This document shows positions 54,588 to 64,000 of a DNA stretch of 64,000 nucleotides, piece by piece; within the stretch, counting starts at the first letter, position 1; each line of letters opens with the position of its first letter. This DNA comes from Anthostomella pinea (Eukaryota; Ascomycota; Sordariomycetes; Xylariales; Xylariaceae). The stretch spans positions 2,542,001 through 2,606,000 of the forward strand of contig CAUWAG010000012.1 in the NCBI GenBank assembly GCA_963556695.1, in the 5' to 3' direction. A program made the translations under genes and the position numbers. The notes under the pieces are model-generated. The model searched no databases, was not told the DNA's origin, and was given only the letters and a program-made list of their open reading frames with translations.

Positions 54588-57540
54588 ATGTCAATACCAG
54601 GGCCAGCATCTCGAGATCTGCCTTGTTCTACCAAAGGAACGAACTCAGTACTCGTGATGGCGGCCCTTACAATCCCCCAGCGGCCCATCCAAGCCGCACC
54701 TGACGCCGCTCAGTTCACACGGGAACCTGAGCCCATCACCCCTTCGAATCTCGACCAGCAGAACAAGAAAAGGAAGCCTATCAATGTCCAAGCTCCCCTA
54801 GCAATCAACCTTACTGGAAAGCCTGTTACCCGACATAATGACATTACTGCTAGCACATTCGTACCTCACCTAAAGGACCTTGAGCGACAAGCCCGTATCA
54901 AATGTACTGTCCTAGGACAGCTCGCCGGCTGCCTGGACGACTTTGTAGGCACCTATAACAGACCATAACAATCCAAGTATAAGAGGGAGGCCTATTTAGT
55001 GATTAAGATGATTTGTAGTCACCTAATCACTGCTATTTTTTTTAATACTGGTGGTACTTTCTATGCGCCTATTCGTGTCCAAAGCTCTGGATGTACTGAC
55101 CCTACCACCACCAACATTACCACGACAAACACGCCAGGGCAAGACCTTTGGGGAGGTCCTCCAAGCAGTTCTCCTGGGCGGGTGTTGCCAAAGCAGGCCA
55201 CGCATCGAACACAGGGGGCAGCGCTACTGCCCATGCCAGTACTAGACCCTCCGCCCGTACGTCCCGCCACAGGGCCACAGCGTCCGCCCTAGCCAGGAAT
55301 AAGACACGAATTTTGATACACTTAGATAAAGATCAGTACACGCGAAGGGAGCAGCCTTTCACTCTACGTTCTGTAATTTGCAAGGAGTTCGAAGACCTCG
55401 GGCTGGGCCTGGCTGACATGCCAGACATTAGCCTGACCAACACCAGTTGGTCTATCAGGGGGGCCACCAGGCGGATCAGGGAACAGCTGCTGAGGCCGGA
55501 AGCGAAGCTGCGTTTGGGAAGAGTTATGAACGCCATAGTAGTGGACGTTCTAGAGCGCTGGTTCACATACGTGATGCCGGACATCCCTTGGAACTTCCCT
55601 GACTACGTGAACTTAGGCAACCATATTCAGACACAAGACGTGATAGAGGACGAGGTATACGCCCAGACGAAAGCACGCCCTGTCAAATACAAGCCGTCCA
55701 GACAAGGCCTGGACCCCGCCACAGGCAGAGGCAGCTGGATGATCTCTTTCCTAATACCTGTGAGGCCGTTCAGCCTCTTTAACAACAGTGGCCGCTCGAG
55801 ACTGGTTGAAAAGAGACCCACCATTAGCATCCACAACCCAGGGTGCCAAGGGTACTGTTTCACCAGGAAATGCAACCGGGCCCCCGGTTGCGGGCGTTGC
55901 AGAGACCGGCTGGACGAGCATGTGACAATCAGGCCTGCAGCTGCGCTGGTCAGGGCTGATGGTATGAAATATCTAGATTCAACAATATCTAAGGAAGAAG
56001 AGGCAAGGTCGGAAGAGAACGGGGAAGCTAGGGGTATATATGTACATGAATATGTGGAGGTATTACGTAATACCGTAACAGAGCATAACCCCGACGAGGA
56101 GTGTGACCGACCGACACGCTGTGCAGACTGTCACGGTCCCTTTCCCACAAGGCACAGCAATTGCGGAGCCGCCCTTGTGCAGAGGCATGGGGAGCTTGTA
56201 CGCCCCACGAAGAAGCACTCGCCTCTATCCGGCGGGCCGGAGCGAAGAGATACTAGGAACTCCATGGCTCGGGGGAAACAGATTCAGCCGGCACGAACAA
56301 CCTCAGCCAATAAAGGCAAGACTCAATCCCAATATCACAAGGTAGTCTCTCATAAGACAACCTCTCTCAGGGCAGTCTTCTGCGAGGCGATCTCACATAA
56401 GGGACCACCTTTCAGGACATAATCTGTGTTAATATTTCAGACTCAAAGCCCAAGGGCAAGAGGAGGAAACGAGCCTTAAGCGTAGGCTCTCGACCAACTC
56501 ACACACCATCCAGCGGGTCAAGTATGTCTGGGTCCTCAGGGGGGATTAACCTGGACGGCCCTGTTCAGGTAGACACTAAGGGAGAGGTTGAAATGACATC
56601 AGCAACATCATCTTCACAGGTCACGGACAGGCCTAGGATAAGACAAGGCTCCCGGCGGGCAGCTGCAACAGCAGCTCCAATCGGCTGGAACCGTCAGCAG
56701 CCTGAACTCCCAGAGTATTAATGTGAGGACGCCGACGTCCTGGCAGGGGAAAGTGCCGCAGGCGCCGCGACGGACAAGGGACGTTATGAAGGGTACTAGA
56801 TATCACAATAGCCTGATGCAACACGGGAAAAGGCATGCCCCAGCATCTCACGCTGCTACAGCGGTGCTGGGCTGGGGGAATTGACGTGATTAATGTCTGC
56901 AAGCCCTGGACAATGAGGGACACCAGGACACAAAACAACCCAGGATACGAGTCATATGCTCCAATAGACGCCTGAGACACAGAGAGAATCGCCCGCGGGT
57001 GATGACTTACGTGAGAAAGGGGCGCAAGCTCAAGGCCCAGCAGTGCCGGCCTATAGCCTCGAGGTACGCAATCTGGGTTGACATAAACGGGTATTCGTTC
57101 CTGAATATCTATAGGGAACCACGCACCGACAAGATGATCGAATTACCTCACCAGCCTGCCACCATCGCCTAACCTGTTTGCAGAGGGCGACCTGAATATA
57201 CACCACCCAATGTTCAAGCCAGGGGTTGAAGGCAAAAACCGGGGCGCCGATGTGGTGGTGTGGCTTACTGATAGTGGAATGTACTTTACTGGCATCCCAG
57301 GCCAGGCTACACACAGGGCCGCACACGTAGTGGATATGGCCCTGACGAACGTACCCTACGTTGAAACCGAGGTGTGCAAAGAGCTTGCTTCAGGGTCAGA
57401 CCACAAGACCCTGCTAACAATAATACCGGGCAGAGGCTGTCACGGCGAGCGTACTGAAGAGCTGGGACATGGCCGGCAGCAAGCAGCTATTACTCTATTG
57501 ACGAGAATATCGAGACTAGAGAGGAAAGGAAGAGAGAGAG
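54588..57540 (+). mobile_element. LINE (Tad1-like) remnant: gag and endonuclease, no reverse transcriptase
   Basis: Frames at 54588-54968 and 55148-56422 form a gag-like region ending in Cys/His knuckles (CTRKCNR-type, CGRCRDRLDEH, CADCHGPFPTRHSNC), as in ORF1 of fungal Tad LINEs. A second region, about 56640-57540, encodes parts of an endonuclease/exonuclease/phosphatase domain: VMTYVRKGRKLKAQQ, a decayed middle, then GDLNIHHP, NRGADVVVWL, ATHRAAHVVDMALTN and SGSDHKTLL. The latter frame is broken by stops. Reverse transcriptase is absent; the sequence loses homology before the transposon inserted at 57726. Loss of the 3' part is unusual for LINEs, which normally lose the 5' end. Confidence 0.75.
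55148..56422 (+). pseudogene. LINE ORF1 (gag-like) with zinc knuckles
   Basis: A 424-residue open frame. The first part is Ala/Thr/Arg-rich, then a helical core (FTLRSVICKEFEDLGLGLAD). A Cys-rich RNA-binding module is at about residues 237-260 and a second CHGPFPTRHSNC knuckle near 325. It belongs with the endonuclease frames downstream. It is open but sits in an element without reverse transcriptase, so it cannot mobilise itself. Confidence 0.65.
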
Positions 57541-57725
57541 AGAGATAGGTACAGTGGGAGGTTGCCCCTTTGAGGGGATCCTCTGGTCAGATCCTTCCCT
57601 TATTGGGAAGTATCCGCTTGTCATATGGGAAGGTCTGTACAGGCCGTCACAGAGGCGAAGAGGCCTTGGAACAATTTCATGATAAGGTCAGCGAAGAGGA
57701 TTTACCGCGCTTCTCAGAGCTTGTA

Positions 57726-60142
57726 AAGGCGGGGGCATGCAGATGGGACAGCCCCCCAGATGGGACAGTTCCCCCACCAAAACACAACATTTGCACCCAT
57801 ATATAACCCCATTAGTATTGAGGCTATAGATAATATATATATATCAAAAGAATCGTTTTTTCTTAATGTTTTTAGCAATACTAGTGCTTTTAGTGGTAGA
57901 GCACGGGTTGGCGGATTTCTTGGCGCCAAGATTGCATCATAATGGGCTTTTCCTCTTCATCATCCGGCTCGTCAGACACCCCCTTGCCCTCTTTATCAAT
58001 AACCACCCCTTTGTCTAGATCTTCTAAATCTGTTGAATCAGAGGAGAGGGAGTCCTAAGAAGGTGATTCCTCTGATTCTTTGGTCTCCAGGTTCTGCACT
58101 TCGCACAAAAGTCGTCGTCTCTCCGCCTGCTGGTCAATCAGTACTTGTGCGGCCTCTGTATGCTCGATCTGTTTCTGAATAACGTCTCTTATCCTCTATA
58201 GCCATTAATTAGGCTCTTCTTGAGGGGCCTTATGGCGCTTTTTAGGCTGTAGATGCATGATCTTATTGTCTTTTGCCTCGTTTTATAGCTTCAGGATGGC
58301 TAACTTAATCACCATCTCATTGTATGACTTTGCGACCGCGTGTATTGCTGTTCGTTGCTCAGGGCTCTCCGTGACTATTGACAACATCAGGGCTATATCT
58401 TGCCTTGATGTAGGGGCTTCCAGGGTATCAGGGGTGGTTTCAGGGTTCATTATAGCAGCAGCTGTTGCTTGTATCTCTGCTGCCTTTACCACATACTTGT
58501 TTGCCAGTGTCTTGTTCTTATTTATGGGTCAAAGGCTAACAGCACGCCATCCCGAGTGCACGATAACAGGAGTAGCTTTGGCACGGGCTTTCGCCAGGCA
58601 AGAAAGAAACTTAATCTTGCTAATAGGGGCCGAATCATTCAACTGACCGAGCTGGTTAATGAGGCGGCGATAGGCGGCCTTCATCACAGAGAAAACGGTC
58701 AGATCTAGGGGCTGGAAGATGTGAGACTACCTCTATTAGCCGAATAACAAGTAATTAAAGATATAACTTACTATATAGGCACGAAAAAAGCTCAGATAAA
58801 CGTTGTTTATATAGTACAGATACATAAAATCATCTGAGCAGTGGCTGCCATGGCCATTGAGCACCAATAAGCGGAACTCATCTGGGTCTTCATAGGCAGT
58901 ATCTGGCAGATAGATCTAAGGGGTTATTTAGCATATTATTAATATTAAAAAATAAAAAATAAATAACCTTTTTAAGCCATTTAAGCACGATCGCGTTCGA
59001 GGACCAGCCATTAATAGAGTAAGTCACTATCCAGTCTGTCACCCCAGGATGCTCCAGAATAAGCTGTTCTTTGAAACACTGCATCTGTGATGACTTTGCC
59101 TTAAAGATAACCAGCGGCCGGAGCTTTTTCTCAGTGGCAGTGATCGATTCTATCACGGTAGTCCACGTGCGGTTATCGTTGGACTTGACGTTGGCCCCTT
59201 TTGAGCCAGAACTGCCTATTATAAGGCCATTATACCTATAACCTCCTGATTAGCTGTCTGGAAAACACTTGGATTGGATGTACGTACTGCCAGCCCTGCA
59301 TAATGCCGTACTTATCGATATTTGTGCGGTTCTCGGACTTAATAAAGTCGAAATCTGTGTAATAGTCATGATAGCCATGGATATTGTCAGGAATGACAGT
59401 ATTGATACACTTGTAGTCAAGTTTTTTACCCATCTTGGTCTTTATTTCTGGGTTCTGGCAAATAAAATTTCGCATGTAATGGCCCCCAAGATGAGGCGGT
59501 TTTCCTTGGGATTATAGGATCTTCTGGATGATGTACCTCATATTGGCGTGAGTAGGGGCATGGCCAGCCTTTTCTTGGTACAGAATCTATGAAATTACTT
59601 TCTTTTCTTCAGCAGGGCTTATTTTTTGTCTGCAAGTATATCCTTTATGCTAGGTGCCAATTATAGGCATCGTGGAGTCTTTAACTTTGTGAAAAACGGT
59701 GGTTTTTGGTACTCTATAGCGCTGGACAGCCTTCCGGAGGGACAGATCGTCACCGTTCATGGCGGCTATCGCCTCAGCAAGGTTTTCTTCGGTGTATAAA
59801 GGCGCCATTTCCACGTACTGAAGTTTATAATACTTACAGAAAAAAAAGAAAAAAAGAACCACAGAACTTCTGCCTGGTTGGAGGGGATAGAGGGCACGGG
59901 TCCCATTACCCCTCAGATAGGGCCGGACGTGCTAACTTCCGACCCCCGCCACGGGACATCCCGCTGTAGGACACCTAATAAATTCCACATTAGAAAAAAC
60001 ACCAAGAAAAGACAATTCAGACAATATATTTATGATATTTACAGCTTCAATCCCGATAGAGATGTGGGTGGGTGCAAATGTTGTGTTTTGGTGGAGGAAC
60101 TGTCCCATCTGGGGGGCTGTCCCATCTGCATGCCCCCGCCGT
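57726..60142 (-). mobile_element. Fot1/pogo-like DNA transposon, copy B (decayed, inverted)
   Basis: A 2417-bp copy of the element at 11706-14121 in the opposite orientation. It has the same terminal inverted repeats (one base changed at the left tip) and TA on both sides. It interrupts unrecognised sequence just after the LINE remnant. Confidence 0.92.
57950..59805 (-). pseudogene. pogo/Fot1-type transposase remnant, copy B
   Basis: Reads from the Met at about 59805 through the helix-turn-helix N-terminus, further than copy A (LSLRKAVQRYRVPKTTVFHK). It then stops at a TAG where copy A keeps CAG. Later segments match copy A almost base for base, including the probable introns and the Asn in place of catalytic Asp in LNGHGSH. 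The two copies thus carry different early nonsense changes but share the active-site change. Confidence 0.85.
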
Positions 60143-60144
60143 TA

Positions 60145-60620
60145 GTCTATCAATGCAGAAGATTTCAAACGAGTACACATCAACAACACGCGACTCCTTG
60201 TGCAAAACACCCACAGCCTGAAAGCACTCCCAACCGTCGCCGCACTGACTTCCGGGTTTATGGCACAATCACAAGCTTCTTCGTCTTGACTTTTAGCCTC
60301 CTCACTATCCCAGACAGCCTCCATCTCAGCTAGGGATGACAGGAGGACATCCTCGGGAACTGCAGCTGGATAGTACAGGTTAAACGAGTCCCCGTGCCAC
60401 GCCACGCCGTCGATGCTGGGTCAAAAGGAAGATGCGGCTGCGCCACCAAACGCATGCCCTTGGAGCGGCCGTAGACGACGCGCGGGGTGCCGACGGCTTG
60501 GACTATTTGGAATGCTAGGTTAGAGCTGGGTTGGCGAGGGGGCGCCTAGATTGGTGAGTGTCAATGAACTGAGGAGGCGGGACGGGGATGCGGGCGGCGT
60601 GCATGGTGAGACCTGTAGTG
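60145..60620 (-). pseudogene. Unrecognised gene fragment truncated by copy B
   Basis: Minus-strand stretches read like folded protein: IVQAVGTPRVVYGRSKGMRL (about 60510-60450), then VAWHGDSFNLYYPAAVPEDV (about 60405-60340), then ECFQAVGVLHKESRVVDVY (about 60230-60175). They fall in different frames, so indels or unseen introns separate them. The frame runs straight into the transposon's TA target. I do not recognise the family. Confidence 0.35.
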
Positions 60621-62865
60621 GTGGAACCCAGCTATTGGTTGGCTGAAAGGGCTTGTTGACGGATGATAGGGTATGGAGTATTGTGATGCAGTCCTTGGTT
60701 GAAGAGATGGGCTCGATGTTGGTGATGAGAGGGATGGTCAGAATGCTTTGGAGAGGCCCCGGCCTAGATGTCTTGTCCTACATGACATCCTGTATTCTGT
60801 GATCATGTGTCCTTCGGCACTGTAAGGGAGTTAGCTGGAGGAATTTTGACCCACGGACTGAAGCAAGACGTACGGACTGATACCAAGTTCAGGCTGCTAT
60901 GACTTGTTAGTTGCCGACGCTAACAGGAATAGGAGCTTCCACTACTTCAGCGAGTCCCAAGATAGAAGGATATCCAAGTTCCCATAGAGACTAGCGACCG
61001 GCATGCCGCTAGAACTTGCGTCGCCGCGATGGCACAACACATATGGCTGCTTTTCAAATACTTACACAAATATCATGTCCTATTGCAGCACGTACTCAAC
61101 TGAAATCAGCGTTGTTGGTGACCAATTCTCAGCGCAACCAGGGCTGCCTCGATCAAAGAAGAGGCCTAAACCACGACGAGTGAGCAAAGCCGCATGGCAC
61201 TCCTGGGCATGAGATCAGCCAATTCAGTAGTCGTGTCGTGATGAAGACCTCGCAAGAGCTCTATTGGTTATAACGAGGGATTTTTCGTGTTCGCTTAATG
61301 GTGACTATTGACTCGCGAAATCGAAGACACTTCGGATCCCATCTAAGGGTACTTGGAGTAGGCTTCATGTGTCGATGATCGACACCGGCTTTGAACTACA
61401 ACGTAGACCGTGATCCAAAATCGCTGTACGTTACGAGCGCCCATGAGAACTTATTCGCATCCGGCTGAACTAAGTCTCAAGGACAACCAAATGGCATCTA
61501 TGTTGAGTGAGTGCCCTCCATGCTACGATTCGGTGTCTTGAAGCAGACGTCTACGGCGTCTACCGACTACCACTCGGAGGAGATTTTATGTCATCCTGTA
61601 TATCCGATGTCTAGCACAGCCACCCACTATGATATGTCAGCGATCTGCGGTACTTATGGGAATGCCTACGTAGGCAGCGATGGTATGAGACCTTGGCCTT
61701 CGTGTCTTTTCGTATAAGTTCCGAAAAGGTCGGTGCCTAGGAAAACAACTCAAATATTTCGTCCTACGATTCAGCCGTCTCCAAATCTAAGCGATGTAGG
61801 GACACGAGCGGTGAGCAGAGGACTGAGGAACAGTCTCTGAGGCTAATTTCTTGATGTGCCCTATCGTCCATGCCCACAAGCCTGCCATACCTGCAGTTGG
61901 TGTTGATTCCTCCTTATCGTCATCGGCCTGAGCCTGTGGACGCCATCCGTGGTTAAGGTTTTGGTGGATTGAGATGATTTGTAGCGTTTTATTTTGATAG
62001 ACTTAGCGTACAGCACGGGGGCTCTGCTTTTTGTTGTCTTTTGGGGTATTTGGGTTTGGCTCCTCCCTTCGGTCGAAGAGCTTAAAAAATAAAAACAAAT
62101 CACGGGACGGTCCAGCCGTCGGGTCCGTATACAGCAGAATCTAGACCCGGCCCACGGAATCATGCAGCATCAAGCCCGAGACCCCTTCCTTTCATTCACG
62201 AGACGATAAGGAGGAATCAACACCAACTGTGGACCGTCCCGTGCCGGTTTGGATCAGATCAGACCATGTCATATAAAATCAGAAGCAAACATCACAGAAC
62301 CCCATCTGCTGGTGGCCTAAAAGGTGGTGTGAAAATGACGCGGATTGGCGGGAAATGTCATGTAGATCGTGGGCGCATTCCTGCTCACGCGCGGACTCGG
62401 GGCTGGGGAACGGACATATGCACAGGTCGGTGTGCCATCAACAGGCTAAAGCATGCATGTAATCGCGGGAAGGTCCAACAGCCTGGGGTAAGGGTCCTCG
62501 GTGGCACAGTTGGGCTTTCGTCATATAGTGGCACCATGCTGGGATTTGGAATTCCAAATACCCCTTACCAGCCCGGTATTTGATCGCCCCACCCCCGGAA
62601 TAGAACCGTGACGTCGTCATATACAGACAAAACATCTATATATTGCGAAGGAAGGATCCTTCGAAAGCAGATACAGAAAGAGACAACATCACAATCAGCG
62701 CAATATCAGAACGCCTCTTCCAATCCCAACTCAAACTCGCCTCAACCTTCCACCGCCAAAAGCATTCAACTCGCCAAAACCTTTCAACTCACCAGACATT
62801 CCAACTCGCTTCAACCATCCCACTTAACAAACATCCATTACACCAATCTACGACACACTCCCAAG
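60621..62865. other. 2.2-kb gene-free stretch
   Basis: No supported coding sequence. The last 250 bp are CA- and CT-rich (many CAACTC/CATTC words), as in a fungal 5' leader, and probably belong to the secreted-protein gene at 62866. Confidence 0.45.
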
Positions 62866-63342
62866 ATGATGTTCACAATTATCATGCCCGCGGTGGCCGC
62901 AATCTTCCTCTCCTTCTCCCAGTGGGCGACGGCGGCAGGCCCTGCGATCCTACCCTGCGAGGCGTCACAACCAGAGTTCCTCGTCTCCGACTGGACAGGC
63001 TCATACACCGGCGACAGCGAGTCATTCACATTCTACCTCTCGTCCACCTTCGCCGACTACTACTCCGGCTGCAGCGGCAAGATCAACGAGGGCGCGGCGG
63101 ACAGCGGAGTCAGCTGGTGTCTGACGGTCATCCCTGGCTTCAATGTCTCATTCACCAAGTCCGGCGACGAAATGACCATCAACCACGCCTACAAATGCAG
63201 CTCGGCCGATGGAGAGGTGTCAGCGATGGCTACCGGTTCGGCTGTCCTTGACTTGTCCAGGACTGTCACGGCTCCCGACACCGGCAGGATGATTCTGGCT
63301 GGCGGAAAACAGACGATCGCCGCGGCAACAGAGACGGTTTGA
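62866..63342 (+). CDS. Small secreted protein, Alt a 1/AA1-like candidate
   Basis: A single-exon 158-residue frame. The signal peptide is clear (FTIIMPAVAAIFLSFSQWATAA, cleavage likely after residue 24). The mature chain has four cysteines at 31, 69, 85 and 111, alternating beta-type stretches (SFTFYLSSTFADYYSGC), a W-C pair (SWCLTVIPGFNVSF), a possible glycosylation site at Asn93, and INHAYKC. Cysteine spacing, the C-x-x-F/W pattern and size fit the Alt a 1/AA1-like beta-barrel family of fungal secreted proteins, some of which are plant-elicitor or allergen proteins. This is pattern-based only. The Met at 62866 was chosen over longer frames because it starts the signal peptide. The gene is intact. 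Confidence 0.7.
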   Translation: MMFTIIMPAVAAIFLSFSQWATAAGPAILPCEASQPEFLVSDWTGSYTGDSESFTFYLSSTFADYYSGCSGKINEGAADSGVSWCLTVIPGFNVSFTKSGDEMTINHAYKCSSADGEVSAMATGSAVLDLSRTVTAPDTGRMILAGGKQTIAAATETV

Positions 63343-64000
63343 GGCTGGCAGCCCTTCCAGCATGGTTCTTCCCTTGTCTCTGGCATCTTACGATTTACGA
63401 CTTGATGACGGTGATGGCCTCGAGGAAGAGACTGCAGAGGAGGATATTCCTAGGTGATGGGTGTGGAACATGTAATTAGCTGGCTTTCTCCCAGACGATA
63501 ATGAGATTACCACCTCACAATACACTCCTTGCCTCCAAATGCAGCCTGTCATGACAAGTGAAGAGTGCATGCCAGCCGGAACAACATAATGCGCCCTCTG
63601 GCACCAAACGAGGTCCGACATGTGACCAGAGCTTTGGGCCACGGGGAATAATAATACGCCCATAGGTGCGGGCAACTTCAGGTGCTAAAGCTGAATGATA
63701 GGAGATATGATGCGGCGGACATCACGTTACCGGGTAACGATGTGGCTGGCAGATGTCAGTTACACCAAGCAAGGGGCCGCTGCTGATCGCCAGCCTCCCG
63801 CGGTAAGATCGGCACTCGTCCATCCAGTCCGTCATATTCCGCGAGCGCCTGTCCATGCTTACATTGGTGAGCGGATACTTCCGACGGACGGTTTGACAGT
63901 TCAGAAATTGCAAATACCGCCCCGCTTTTTGCTTGGACTACAAGACCCCTATTTCGCCCCTGAAAACGCTTTACCTCGAAAACAATTATCCATCAGTCGG
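63343..64000. other. No supported gene to window end
   Basis: Short motif-less frames on the minus strand only. Confidence 0.45.

Overview
The window reads as an accessory, possibly subtelomeric, stretch of a filamentous ascomycete (Pezizomycotina) genome. Supporting signs are short introns (about 50-110 bp, GTAAGT-like donors, CTAAC/CTGAC branch sites, CAG/TAG acceptors) and fungal gene families: UbiA, BAHD acyltransferase, fungal rhodopsin-like 7TM, Fungal_trans_2, GH18 chitinase, HET, OTT_1508-type deaminase. Fot1/pogo, copia, LINE and SINE-like elements, TTAGGG-type interstitial repeats, and nonsense and missense changes of the C-to-T/G-to-A type expected from repeat-induced point mutation (RIP) point the same way. 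The species cannot be told from the sequence alone.

Layout. 1-7 kb: a Thr/Pro/Tyr repeat protein, a small P-loop NTPase with its Walker A split by an intron, a Cys-rich secreted protein with an apparent pair of frame changes, and an intact ketopantoate reductase-family gene. 7-14 kb: a solo LTR, a short (CCCTAA)3 block, a hidden Myb/SANT-like pseudogene with six in-frame stops, a 19-bp iteron inverted-repeat element, and the first 2.4-kb Fot1/pogo-like transposon. 14-32 kb is the gene-rich core: small dimeric-barrel protein, CMAS-like methyltransferase diverging from a UbiA-type prenyltransferase/terpene cyclase, fungal rhodopsin-like 7TM protein, BAHD acyltransferase, Fungal_trans_2 regulator diverging from a glutathione S-transferase, and a cytochrome b5-acyl-CoA dehydrogenase fusion. 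No PKS or NRPS is present, so UbiA is the only scaffold-forming candidate. I infer a compact terpenoid-type cluster; its product is unknown.

34-42 kb: remnants of a Zn2Cys6 protein and a HET-domain gene, then AT-rich DNA holding a second LTR, a second decayed pogo-type transposase and a pair of about 135-bp direct repeats. 43-48 kb: a chitinase gene broken by one stop codon and a large deaminase-type gene. 49-64 kb: a copia LTR-gag fragment, a SINE-like element with a 15-bp target duplication inside a GMC oxidoreductase remnant, a truncated LINE, the second Fot1-like copy in inverted orientation, and an intact small secreted protein with the cysteine layout of the Alt a 1/AA1-like fold.

Intron-exon models were made by eye from splice signals and reading-frame continuity. 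Family calls come from motif recognition, not from searches.
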